Shown: one piece after another, positions 11,816 through 21,276 of the stretch | Layout: each line of letters starts with the position of its first letter | Position numbering within the stretch: the first letter of the stretch is position 1 | NCBI GenBank assembly: GCA_022478985.1 | Contig: JAKSZP010014942.1 | Location: 1 to 64,000, forward strand | Reading direction: 5' to 3' | Source: Massospora cicadina | Taxonomy: Eukaryota; Entomophthoromycota; Entomophthoromycetes; Entomophthorales; Entomophthoraceae | DNA length: 64,000 nucleotides | The notes under the pieces: generated by a model | Seen by the model: the letters and a program-made list of their open reading frames with translations, nothing else | Database searches by the model: none | Told to the model about the DNA's origin: nothing | Position numbers and translations under genes: made by a program

Positions 11816-12494
11816 CATTTTTAGCTAGAAACTGATATAATAGCCTTCTTTGCCAAGCTATCATCCAATTGAATTTAGACATGACTTCCAAAAGGTAGAG
11901 GATTGTCTCTTTGCTCTGGAGAAAACTGGTCAAGGGCCATATGCAGTGTCCTGATATGGCAGATATGATTTGAATATTGTAATTGAAATTGGGATGTGTC
12001 ACAAACTTGGCTATTAGTGACTTATGGCCTTCATTGACAGTTTTTGGCAGATAATAAGGTTTGGGCTCCTTTTGGCCTGATTCTCCAGTAGTTAAAGCAT
12101 TGCTTCTCTCATTAGAATGGCATGGAGGACTACTGGCCAAAATGGATTTTTGTGTAAAGTTTGATTCTGATATAGATAAATTTGCCCTAACTTGAGGTGG
12201 AGGTTTTTCACCAGAGGAATTTCCACCATTGTCTGAGGTTACTGGTTCATTGATGTCCATATTTTCATGTAAGTGAGAATCATTTGATGTGCGAGGAAGA
12301 GATTTTTTAGAATAACTTTGGGCATTGAAATCCATATCAAACAATTTTCTGCCTGCTTTAAGGGAATTAATTAAATCCATTTCATCTTCATTATAGGTTT
12401 GAGGACATGAAAATGTGTACAGCGCCTTATAAGTTTCTGTCTTGTTGTTTCCATATTTTTGAGCAAATTCTGATGGTTGAAAATTGAAATCCAT
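11769..12494 (-). CDS. D gag-like ORF (241 codons), gag fused to remnant pol edge
   Basis: An ATG-initiated frame starts 38 bases after the PBS with MDFNFQPSEFAQKYGNNK, rich in Ser, Asn and Lys, and has no recognisable zinc knuckle. Its last ~30 codons (from about LLYQFLAKN) run out of frame into sequence that, in another frame, is RT connection (GYYRQFIADFAQ). Hence it marks an internal deletion that joins the gag N-terminus to the RT end. The family call rests on position rather than similarity. The start is chosen because it is the first ATG after the PBS. Confidence 0.6.
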   Translation of the reverse strand: MDFNFQPSEFAQKYGNNKTETYKALYTFSCPQTYNEDEMDLINSLKAGRKLFDMDFNAQSYSKKSLPRTSNDSHLHENMDINEPVTSDNGGNSSGEKPPPQVRANLSISESNFTQKSILASSPPCHSNERSNALTTGESGQKEPKPYYLPKTVNEGHKSLIAKFVTHPNFNYNIQIISAISGHCIWPLTSFLQSKETILYLLEVMSKFNWMIAWQRRLLYQFLAKNAPVIGHDWVLSPIYC

Positions 12495-12531
12495 TATAGT
12501 AGTTGTGTTTGTCCCTGTAGTGTGTTCGATG

Positions 12532-12549
12532 CCCCTGTAGTGAGCACCA
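12532..12549 (-). other. Primer-binding site of D
   Basis: Minus-strand TGGTGCTCACTACAGGGG follows the 5' LTR after a 3-base spacer. It has TGG (complement of tRNA CCA), a 7-base acceptor complement and a T-stem complement, the standard PBS layout. A second partial copy (CACTACAGGG) lies at about 12,511-12,522. Confidence 0.8.
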
Positions 12550-12552
12550 AAA

Positions 12553-13704
12553 TGTTAAGTTTTCAGCTGATGGTGCAAGCTAAAATAACTTAACAGTGAA
12601 ATTGAGGATATAAACTCGCTTTTCAAATGGAACTCCTGCTCATAATTGGGAAGTAGTTTCTCCAATAATCCTCAATAATAGCCAAGTAACTCTGGTATAC
12701 TCACCATTCTTAAGTCTACTGGCACCAACAAATACAAAACCTTCTGTCTTTGTACAAAATCAGGAAATTATTCTTCTATAATTGGGACTACTTCTCCAGC
12801 AGGCAACTATGTACTTCTCTTAGGGAAGAATAAACACACAACTATCTAATATAGATGTAATGGTGACAGATACAAATATCTGACAGGTGACAGATGGATA
12901 ATAATTAATAAACTAAGCAACAGTAGTTATTAATGATTAATAAACTAGTAAATGATGATTAATTGATTTAGTTGATGTTTTATTAATTGGCCAGGCGCTG
13001 ATATTATATACCTCTCAGGCATCTCCTGGCCAAACTCATCTATTAGATGAGCTCATTCATATTATGCCAATCCTCTGCTGGTCATGGCAATAATTATGAA
13101 AAATCCCCAAGTCAATTCGGCCCATGAATTGACTAAAAATAACAATCATTTCAGCCCGATTGGAGGTAATTTTACTCTCATAATCAGGATGACTTTGGGT
13201 TTTGAACTCAACAACAAAATCTTCCCGATTAGAGCTACATCATAACTTGATGTCTAACAATAAATGGGGAATAAAAAATATATGATCATAAAAGATGATG
13301 CACCCCAATTCAGGACGTCAGCAGGCCTCTCAATAGCACTAATTATGCCCATAATTGGGATGTCTATGTTTAAGTGCTTATAATCAATTTCATTAAATTG
13401 AACCCAACTTATGCCTTAGTGCATTAAGATTAATGTACTAATTTAGGAGGTGCAATTTAGTTAATGCCGTGGGACCACTTTGCACCCAATTGTACCCATA
13501 ATTGGCCATAATATAATATTATAGCTATTATTAGCTACAATAATTGGGCACATCAAATGCAATTAGAGTGGTTATGAGGTGAATATGATTTATCAAATTA
13601 TACAGATGAATTGGAAGAATCAAAAATCCATCAATAGAAGTAATCTATCAGCATTGATGGTTTTCTCAAAGGGTTTATATTGAGTCAACCATCAAAATTT
13701 AACA
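12553..13704 (-). repeat. 5' LTR of D
   Basis: 1,152 bp with TGTTAAG at the low end and TTTAACA at the high end of the plus strand. It is followed by the ATGGG TSD. Confidence 0.93.
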
Positions 13705-14414
13705 ATGGGGCCCAACCACAATTTGGGAGTAGCTCATGCTACCCCTTAAACTGACATATGTCGCCCTGTTTAAGTTCTAGGCAGCTCGTCTGCACCAGCC
13801 AGGACAGGTGATATGCTTCTCATCCCCCTTGTGGGGACAAGACCCAATGACCCCCAGGTTTAAGGCCCCTGAGGGGGAGAAGCTGAAGCCCTCCCCTTTG
13901 TCACCTGCTTTTTTAGCGGAGTAATGCTCTCAGGCCCCTTTTTGTCCAGAAAGCCTTGTAGTCCTTTTGGATCAGCCTTAATTTTCTTGCATGATCCATT
14001 TTGCTGTCAGCTGGCTCATGCTGACTGAACTGGCAGCTAGCCAAGCTTCAGGCCAACTCAGCAAACTGTGGCATTTATTGTAGGCAGGTGCACCATAGTG
14101 CAGTCAACCAGGATTGCCCCTCCCTTGTCCTGGGGTCTGCACCCATGCAACCCCAGCTCGTGGGGAGGCCGTTTGACAGGCACCTTGCCCAACTTTTACC
14201 CCCCTTCCTGCCCATATTCTCCCCTCAGGGTGTGGTAGACACCCACAAGAACAGGTCGGCATAGTCATCACTACCATCCCGCACTTCTTTCAGGCCACTA
14301 CAGGACTCGACCAATGTGCCTCTCTGGGCTCTGGTGTTAGCTACTCACCCATGTTTCCACGGGCTTTCCCTGGTTGCACTACACAGAGGCCCCATCTTAC
14401 CCTACCTAGCTCCC

Positions 14415-14593
14415 AGGGTGATAGTCTTCATACTATTGCCAACCCATTTAAAAACTATCACCAATATATACAACGCACACATCAGAACCTGTGTAATAGA
14501 CTTGAGAGTTAAAGCGAGCAACACAGATCAAATAATTAAATTTGGCTCTCACTACAGGGGGTAGTTGAGTATCTTTAGCTCTAAAAGTTTACT
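14415..14593 (+). repeat. Direct repeat of element A, right copy, second part, and A right end
   Basis: It continues the repeat interrupted at 7,757 (CATACTATTGCCAACCC, AACCTGTGTAATAGACTTGA). The PBS-like motif TGGCTCTCACTACAGGGGG is at 14,543-14,561. The last 23 bases, to 14,593, precede the TAGCC TSD and the resumed E RNase H. Confidence 0.65.
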
Positions 14594-14598
14594 TAGCC

Positions 14599-14656
14599 CT
14601 TGACTGCTCAATGAATAAAAACTTCTGGGAGAAGTAAGCAACGGGATGTTCCACAC
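14599..14656 (-). pseudogene. E pol sliver: RNase H (HPVAYFSQKF)
   Basis: A ~58-base piece of chromovirus RNase H trapped between elements A and C. It reads VEHPVAYFSQKFLFIEQSR on the minus strand and fits exactly between the pieces at 21,277 and 4,738. Confidence 0.8.
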
Positions 14657-15127
14657 TGTTGGTTTTGATATGATGAGAAAGCTGAAAATTCTTCTCCTGA
14701 ATTGAGCCTTGACAGATTAACTCTCATACCATTGTGAATGGAACCTTATCATGAAGTAGACAAAACTAGGTTAATTATGAAGCATCATGCAAACAAGAAT
14801 TGATGGAATCACTTTCAGGAATACTGTACCGCTTCCTGAATCAAGAGAGGTGCCGCCACACCGCTGCGGCCATGAGGACAACGTAGTACATTGGGGCACC
14901 ATCCAGACAATTGATCTGGAAGGCAGTAAAAGATCATGATCTTACAGGGCCATAAAGGTCCCTGAGGCACCACATCTCCGCATGCACTATAAATATTGAC
15001 GCTTTCTAACACAATAAAGTAGTCTATACTTTCTCCATCTTTTCGTTTTTTTGACCTCTCCACTAATTTTCAGCTTCAAGCCCATTATTAGACTTTGGTG
15101 ACAATCAAGAGAACTGTTATGCCAAAA
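14657..15127 (+). repeat. 5' LTR of C
   Basis: About 471 bp, collinear with 20,809-21,276. It contains the TATA-like CACTATAAATATTGACGC at about 14,981, a plausible promoter, which is kept in the other copy. Confidence 0.85.
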
Positions 15128-15131
15128 GAAA

Positions 15132-15149
15132 TGTTGCTCACTACAGGAG
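15132..15149 (+). other. Primer-binding site of C
   Basis: TGTTGCTCACTACAGGAG differs at two positions from the motif of D and F. It lies 4 bases after the LTR. Confidence 0.7.
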
Positions 15150-15189
15150 GCTCCAAGCTGTCCTAAGTGAAAAACGTCTATCATGAATA

Positions 15190-16385
15190 ATGGAGAACGC
15201 TAGCAGTCATGAAGATCAATCTGCTGATCATTCAAGAAGCATTGCTCAATGGATTAGTACCTCGCAGTATGAAGTGCTACCACTCAGATTGAGAGTCTAG
15301 AACCTTGGGCCACATTCCAGTTCTCCCTGCCCTCAGTTGATGAAAATCAGCATCAACTTCAGTATGAGAACCTTAACAACATTGTTCAACAATTAATAAA
15401 TGACATCTACTCCATAGGTGCCCGCTCCAGCTGCTCCCACGCCTCTTCCGTCCCTCTATCATGTAGGATCTTTATACCTTGGCCCAGCTGCCAGTGGGAG
15501 AACTAACCCTGGGAACCGAGTGCTACCTTCAGAACTTCATCCACTCATCTATTCATCACATCTTTTAGCTAGTTGAGTTGCACCATCATGAAGTCTCCTG
15601 ACACTTGGGGCTTACCCAAATCTTTACACTCCCATGTTAAAAATTTCTACAACGCGTCCTCCTTCTTCGTCCATGATAACTGAGAGGCCATTATCAATAA
15701 CTTCCAAATAATCAATGAGGCCTGAGGCCAAAACATGGTGTTATACAGCGGGATATCTAGATACCTCAAAGACCAACTGCGTTAGAATATCCAACTCCTC
15801 AAATCTGCTTGGAACCTGCGCCTCCACCAAGTTGAAGATCTGGTACAGACCCTGTAACAACACTATCAGGAGCTGGCCTCTTGTGAATACACCTCCAGGA
15901 GTGGGGTACCTAAAGGGCCTAGGGGTCCTGAAGGTTCCAAAGGACATGAGGGACTCAAAGGAACTGAAGGTCACCGTGGGTCTTGAGGGCCCTCTGGCAT
16001 TGCAGCGCTTACCACCAGGGACCCTGACGACCCTTGGAAAAAGGATGTTTTGGAAGCCCTAGCCATCTTATGTGATTAAATTTTAAATGTAGCCCAGAGA
16101 TGCAAACTCTGAGTAGATGGAGTCCCCCTTGACCCTATGGTCTCCATTGAGGCATTGTTGGATGAAATGGATAATTTTATTGCCTTCACCAATCTTAACA
16201 ATAACTGCATCACTCAGCTCAAACAAGCTTGCCAAGAAGTCAAGTCCCGTTTAACCGCTCTCAGGAGCCAGCTTCTCCTTCATGGCGCTGATATTCAAGC
16301 CCTAAGGAACAGGTTGCTCATAAGGCTTCTAATTACTTTCTCAACCGTAACTGGGACGATATTCAAGAGGAACTTGAGGGCCTAA
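15190..16385 (+). pseudogene. C gag N-terminal half with coiled coils and collagen-like tract
   Basis: The likely start is the ATG at 15,190 (MENASSHEDQSADHS), 40 bases after the PBS. The frame then breaks repeatedly. At 15,770-15,900 a Leu/Gln-rich stretch (LLKSAWNLRLHQVEDLVQTL) looks like a coiled coil. It leads in the same frame into ten Gly-X-Y triplets at 15,915-16,004 (GPRGPEGSKGHEGLKGTEG, then HRGS, a TGA stop, GPSGIA). After this, 16,137-16,330 (LLDEMDNFIAFTNLN, LKQACQEVKSRLTALRSQLL) is again coiled-coil-like. The Gly repeats are only in this frame and have the charged X/Y residues of real collagen-like domains. The position before the capsid-like core suggests a multimerisation arm of gag. 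Function is inferred. Confidence 0.65.
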
Positions 16386-16393
16386 GATGACGG

Positions 16394-17110
16394 TTGGACC
16401 AGCAGGTCCCCCATTACTATGTGAAGACTGAGATCTCTGAGCCAGAACCACTTTCTGGCGTTAACACCCTCTCCACTCCTCTTGCAACTAACTTTAAACC
16501 TAGTTTTAAGGGAGGTTTACCCTGCCAGGAAAGCATCGCCTCTTTCCTGTATGCCTATAAGAGTTTCATGGAAGAAGCCAGTGATCAGCAGAAAGTGAAG
16601 CATATCCACTCCTGCCTTAACTTCACTGCTTGGGAGATCATGACTACCCACTTGAAAGAATGCAACACATGGGAACAGATCTGGACGGCCTTCATAAAAG
16701 AATTTGGCAGCAATTAAACCCTAGCCAATCAAAAACAAGCATTCATGGGTATTTGCCTGAACATAGAGGAGAGCCCCATGAAGTTCGCCAGCCGTTTCTG
16801 CACTTGAGCACAGCCCTTGGTTAACACCAATCATATTACCTTGGATGTCGCCATTACCACTGTCACCTCCACATTTGGATCTTACCCTGAGGTAAAATTG
16901 CATATGATCGGACAAAAGAATGGTTTCACCTGCTTTTGAGAAATCAAGGAAGTAATCAACGAGATTCTGCTTCAACTCCCCACTCCAAAGTTACCCCTTT
17001 GTGTTCAACTGTCCTTAGGCCATGAGGTCAAAAGCCAGAAGAATCCTTGACCCCGATGCTCCTACTGCAATGGTTTCAGACATAGCACCAAGAAATGCTG
17101 GAAACGACTT
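16394..17110 (+). pseudogene. C gag core and CCHC zinc knuckle
   Basis: The frame from 16,394 reads PCQESIASFLYAYKSFMEEA, AWEIMTTHL and WEQIWTAFIKEFGSN, matching the capsid-like core of Ty3/gypsy gag and of the F and G gags in this window (EGSIVTFLYVYKASMDGA). After a stop at 16,715 the frame goes on and ends in a CCHC knuckle, CSYCNGFRHSTKKCW, at about 17,056-17,100. Gag packages element RNA. Stops at several points make it non-functional. Confidence 0.8.
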
Positions 17111-17219
17111 GCTAAGGAGGTGGGGAAAAGGCCATCAGCATGAAGGACAAGGCGCTCCATGCTGACATCCCCACCACGCCTCAAGGATCATCCATGACCT
17201 TAATGAACCTGGAGCTAAA

Positions 17220-17640
17220 ATGCCTGAAGAAGACGTTTTGGTACCCATTGATATTAAAGAAATTTAAACTGCTTACTCTTTTGACAGTGACTCCCCCATG
17301 TTTCTAATGCTACCTCCCCAGTTCAGAAGTCTGGTTACCCGCATCACAGTTTGAGTTTGTAAAATTCCAGCTCTCGCCATAGTTGGCAGTGGTTCCCCAT
17401 AAACGTTATATCGTCCAAGTTGATTAAGCGTATCAAGATTGCTTTGGACTTGCCGCACTATATGGAGTACGTCACAGCTGGCCCAAAATGTACCCATTCT
17501 ATAGGGGCCTATTCTTCCCTACCTATACAATTTAAGCTCTCTGTAAATACCCCTGCCAATGCGCTGAATAACCTGAGCTGTGAATTTCTTCTTGGAACTC
17601 AGTTTCTCTGATATTACTAAGCAGTAGTACATTATGATGA
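17220..17640 (+). pseudogene. C aspartic protease, active site lost
   Basis: Frames read IPALAIVGSGSP followed by KLIKRIKIALDLPHYMEYVTAGP and IGAYSSLPIQ, and end LLGTQFL. The same region in F and G reads A-[IL]-[FL]-DTGSPVNV. Here the catalytic Asp-Thr-Gly is Gly-Ser-Gly, so the protease is dead. A stop follows immediately. Confidence 0.8.
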
Positions 17641-18240
17641 CGGATTTGTATCTCTGCTGAGGCATTGAGTCCCCCTAATATTTGAAACCTCCCACAACTC
17701 TAAATCGGAGGTCAATGCCCAAGCTTGCCTGCTAGAGAGTGAGGTCTGATTTAATTGACTCAAATATCATGTGAGGGGCTCTCTAATCTGGCTTCCCCTA
17801 CCTGCTGTTGGAGGACAAGAAGGCATGCCAATCTACTTATCTAGGGTGACCACTATACCTCCGAAGTCCCAAGTCGTTGCCAACACCTGGGCCATGTTAA
17901 CATCTCCTCCAGATACCTGCTGGATATCCGAGGCCTAGACAACTCATATGCCAAGGAGGTGCTAACCTGCTCAGGAATTCTAGATCCAGCTTATTCTAGT
18001 TCTATATCAGTGTTGTTGGCTAACCTTACTGACAGACCCAGGGTAGTAGTCCCAAACAGTCCCGCCACCTACTTCCACCTCCTACCAGTAGAGGCCATCA
18101 ACGATGTCTATAGCTTTAGGAGCCTAAGGGACTTTGGGTTGGAGATGCCCTGTCTGTGGCCCTGGTCAACACCAGAATTGGAACAGATCTCACTGAGGAC
18201 CAACAGTGCAAAGTTCAAGAATTATTAGAGGAGTATTAAG
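17641..18240 (+). pseudogene. C protease-RT linker
   Basis: A decayed linker. The frame at 17,959-18,228 includes ILDPAYSSSISVLLANLTD, which parallels ILDPAYQRPINILLGNLTN of F. No catalytic motif is expected here. Confidence 0.65.
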
Positions 18241-19600
18241 ACCTAATTTCAACCTTGACCTATGACTTTGGAAGAAAGAACGGGATCCTACATCATGTGA
18301 GTAATGGGACGCTCCCCTCTTCTAGTCCTAAATTTTAAAAAGAGTAAGGTTGAAGAAGCCCAGGTGGCAGTGGAGCTTAGACAACTACTTTAAGCCAAAC
18401 TCTTAATGCCTTCATGCAGCCCTTGGGCTTATCCCCTCCTACTGGTTCAGAAGAAGGATAGCAGCCATTGGGTGGTGATGAACTATTGATGGCTCAACTT
18501 CATCACCAAGAAGATAGTTATCATTTTCCCCAAATTGACGCCTCTCGCCAACTTCTCATTGAATCACAGTACTGTTCTACCATGTACCTTGCCAGTGGAT
18601 ATTGGCATGTGGAGCTAGCCCCTGAAGATTGAGCCTAGTTCGCATTCATGGCCAAAAAAGGGCTATTTAAGCCCCCAAGATGTCCCAGGGTCTCTTTAAC
18701 GCGCCGGCCACTTTTCAATGCGCCATGGATGGAATCTTCAGGGACTTGAAGCTATCATGTGTCCTCATACACTTGACAACACCAATGTCTTCTCACAAAC
18801 TTTTTACTGGACATATAGATCATCTTTGAGTTCTTTTCAATTGGCTCTGGAAGCCTTTGATAAAGCTCAAACCTTCGAAGTTCTTTTTCTTTCAGTCAGA
18901 AATTGAGTTTCTGGGACACAAGGTATCAAAGGATAGCATCCAACCTATACTATACAAAGTTGAAGCCATAGAAAAGATGTCACGCCCCCAGAGACTAAGG
19001 GATATTCTAGTATTCCTTGGCATGGTGAGTTATTATTGTCAGTTTATCCCTCATTTTGCTGACCTAACTGAGCCTCTATTTTAACTCCTGCAGAAGAACG
19101 TGCCTTTTGAGTGGCGGCTGGAACAAGAACAGGCCTTTGATGTGTTGAGGACCGCTCTATGTACTAAACCCATTCTAGTCCACCCACATTTTGATCAACC
19201 GTTCTTATTGTTTAGGGATGCTGAATTGTTGCCATTGGATTATCCTAGCCCATAATGACGATAGTCAGAGCCGACCACCCAGTAACATGTTTTTGCAAGA
19301 CTCTGAGTATGCCAAATGGAACTATAGCATTACCAATTGAGAATGCCTGGCTATCTTACTCGCAATCATACACTTTTGGCCCTATCTCCATGGTACCCAC
19401 TTTACCATCATCATTGATTATTCCTCGCTCCGGTGGCTCCAGCAGATGAAGGATCTGGATGCCCGTTTAGCCAGATGGGCCTTGAGGTTTCAGAGTTTTG
19501 ATTTCACCATTGTTCACCATGTGGTTGTGATCCACCAGAATTTGGATGGCCTCTATAGGATGCTGGTGCTGGCTGCTCTACTCCCAAGGAAGACCAACTT
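18241..19600 (+). pseudogene. C reverse transcriptase and RNase H
   Basis: RT begins with a palm/finger remnant and continues to KLKPSKFFFFQSEIEFLGHKVSKDSIQP and FLGMVSYYCQFIPHFADLTEPLF (18,857-19,084). RNase H follows with LQKNVPFEWRLEQEQAFDVLRTAL and, frame-shifted, a DHPVTCF..-type strand and ARWALRFQSFDFTIVHH. Many stops and frame changes are present. The catalytic YxDD box falls in a frame-broken part (about 18,745-18,790) and is not intact. Confidence 0.85.
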
Positions 19601-20530
19601 ATGATTTGATTGGTCAACCTGAACTCTGGAAGTTGAAACTCCTGAGGTCCAAGCTGAGCTCCGAAAGATGGCCTGAGACACTCAGATCAAAGATGGGATG
19701 ACATATAATAGGGTCAATAGGAAGTGGCTCCCTTATGTACGCCCTTCTTCCTGAACTGATTTATCCTAGAGGGCCATACTACTGTGGGACATGGGGCAGT
19801 TAAGAAGACTCACAAATGGTTGAAGTCACTATGTTACTGTGACTGAATGGTGGAAATTATCCAAGAGGTCCTGGAGGCCTGTGTGACTTGCTGATCACAA
19901 GAATGGGCCAATCCTTTATTAACACTCAGTCATCTCCCCAATGGGACCCTTCAATGTCATTAGCATTAATGCGTTAGGCCCTCTTCACTGAATTGCATGG
20001 CATAAATATATCCTCCTAGATGTAGACCATAAAAATTAAATGGTTCAAAGCGATTTTGGTCTCCGCTGCTACTTCAAAAGCCATGGCTCTCTTCCTTATT
20101 TGACCTGTTTTCACCCAGCATGGATTCCCACAAACTTTACTTTTGGACAATGGGTTAAATTTTACCTTGCATTTAGTCCAAGAACTTAAATCACTTTTTG
20201 GCACTAACCAAAGTTTCGCCGCCCCCTATAACCCATCCACTAATGGAGTAGTGGAATTCACTAATGGAACCCTCGTCTCTATTTTACAAAAGATGGCCGC
20301 CTCAGACCTTGCTCGCTGGAATCATTATTTGCCCAGCGTCTTGCTTACCTATAGAATAAGTTACCATCAAGTTATTAAAATGTCCCCCTTTGAAGCCCTA
20401 TATGGACGTGCTCTTTGGCTCCCAAATAGCGTTCCGCCTTTGCTTAAAATCTACGCTTCAGAGAACTCCAATATAACCATGGGGCCTTATCCAATGAGAT
20501 TGTCTGGCTTCAAGCCCTAGACATGAAATG
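19601..20530 (+). pseudogene. C integrase
   Basis: Zinc-binding remnant TTVGHGAVKKTHKWLKS and ACVTC near 19,780-19,890, then a catalytic core whose second half is a 125-codon open frame (20,143-20,520): LLDNGLNFT-type Asp, YNPSTNGVVEFTNGTL with Glu, and RISYHQVIKMSPFEALYGR. The first half has stops. Beyond 20,530 the C-terminal tail decays up to a polypurine run. Confidence 0.85.
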
Positions 20531-20808
20531 CATTGTCACCATCACTAGAAGGAAGACATCCCAATTCAATGTTGGCAGACCCTCTTTACCCATTTTTAAT
20601 TAGGTGACCATATTTTTTATCACTATTGACCCAATGTTGACAAAATAAGCTAAACGTTCTTTGGTCTGGACCTTATAAGGGCATTCATAAGGTGAGCTCT
20701 GAATACTCCATTACTGACCTCAATCAGGGGACAGTTGTGAATCAAATGCATGGCTGGTTCCTCCGGCCCTATACTCCCCTCTGAGAGGATCTTAAGGGGG
20801 GGTGGCGT
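20531..20808 (+). other. C 3' region and polypurine tract
   Basis: No gene. A remnant of the integrase C-terminus, then the purine run TTAAGGGGGGGTGG at about 20,792-20,805, just before the 3' LTR. Confidence 0.65.
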
Positions 20809-21276
20809 CGTCAGGATTTGAGATGTCAAGCAAGCTGAAATTCCTGCTCACAAATTGAGCCTTGACTGATCAACTCTCAAACCAGCGCAAACAAACCTTA
20901 TCCTGTAAACACCAAAATAGACTTGATTAGAAAGCATCACGCATATGAGAATTGATGAAATCACTTTAAGGAATCCCATCCCCACTTCCTGAATCATGAT
21001 AGGCACCGCCCCCATTGTTTTGGTCATGAGGGTGACGTAGTACAACGGGGGCGCCATCCAGGTGATTGATATGGAAGGCAGTAAAGGATCCTGATCTTAT
21101 GGGACTGAGTTGTTCCCTGAGGCACCATGTTTCCAAACGCCCTATAAATATTGACGCTTTCTAAAACAATAAAGTAGTGTATTCTCTCCATTTTTTCGTT
21201 TTTCATTCTCTTCTTAATTTCACTTTTGAGCCCATTTTGGACTTCATTGACAGTCAAGAGAACTGTTACACCGAGA
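20809..21276 (+). repeat. 3' LTR of C
   Basis: About 468 bp, pairing with 14,657-15,127. It shares AATTGAGCCTTGAC, CCTATAAATATTGACGC and TCAAGAGAACTGTTA. Followed by the CACCC TSD. Confidence 0.85.

Larger units (their letters stand above)
7879..13704 (-). mobile_element. LTR retrotransposon D (Ty3/gypsy), complete ends, internally deleted
   Basis: The 5,826-bp minus-strand element is flanked by a perfect ATGGG duplication (7,874-7,878 and 13,705-13,709). Both LTRs are 1,152 bp, with ends TGTTAAG and TTTAACA (the 3' LTR has TG changed to TA and CA changed to TA). The order on the minus strand is 5' LTR, PBS, gag-like ORF, RT thumb/RNase H, integrase, a ~1-kb 3' region, polypurine tract, 3' LTR. 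Gag is joined almost directly to the end of RT: zinc knuckle, protease and RT palm are absent, so D could only move with help from another element. It is one of the youngest insertions, sitting at the innermost level. Confidence 0.93.
7758..14414. mobile_element. Unit U: ~0.83-kb GC-richer insertion with 14-bp TSD, itself split by D
   Basis: The 14-base word AGGGTGATAGTCTT at 7,744-7,757 and 14,415-14,428 is a target duplication too long for LTR elements and typical of LINE/SINE-type integration. Removing element D (7,879-13,704 plus one TSD) leaves 7,758-7,878 and 13,710-14,414, about 826 bp, GC-rich compared with its neighbours. The left edge starts TGAGTTTTAAAAAGCC. No clear poly(A), no PBS and no recognised protein. 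The frame at 14,316-14,564 runs across the U/A border and is not believed. Confidence 0.6.
4744..14593 (+). mobile_element. Element A, LTR-type insertion in E (heavily expanded)
   Basis: Flanking 5-mers TGGCC (4,739-4,743) and TAGCC (14,594-14,598) form a near-perfect TSD, and removing the interval restores the E RNase H frame. The left end begins TGTAAGG and the right end is AGTTTACT, an imperfect TG..CA-type terminus. A direct repeat (5,609-5,870 versus 7,637-7,757 plus 14,429-14,570) carries the shared primer-binding motif at its end in both copies, which is odd for a simple LTR-interior-LTR layout. The exact LTR limits could not be set. The interior 5,880-7,600 has gag-like but stop-riddled coding sequence. 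No pol was recognised, so A looks non-autonomous. The right repeat is split by unit U. Confidence 0.68.
14657..21276 (+). mobile_element. LTR retrotransposon C (Ty3/gypsy), full length but decayed
   Basis: A plus-strand, 6,620-bp element with LTRs at 14,657-15,127 and 20,809-21,276, a PBS at 15,132, gag with a collagen-like tract, protease, RT/RNase H and integrase in the usual Ty3 order, and a G-rich polypurine tract. Flanking CACAC (14,652-14,656) and CACCC (21,277-21,281) are a TSD with one mismatch. Taking one copy out restores the interrupted E frame (ENNG-VEHP). All ORFs carry stops and frameshifts. Confidence 0.87.

Noticed and set aside
14316..14564. 82-codon plus-strand ORF
   Set aside because: It crosses the border between unit U and the A repeat, so it is an accident of insertion.
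16137..16385. Independent small gene with ATG
   Set aside because: It is the second coiled-coil part of the C gag, between the collagen-like tract and the capsid-like core.
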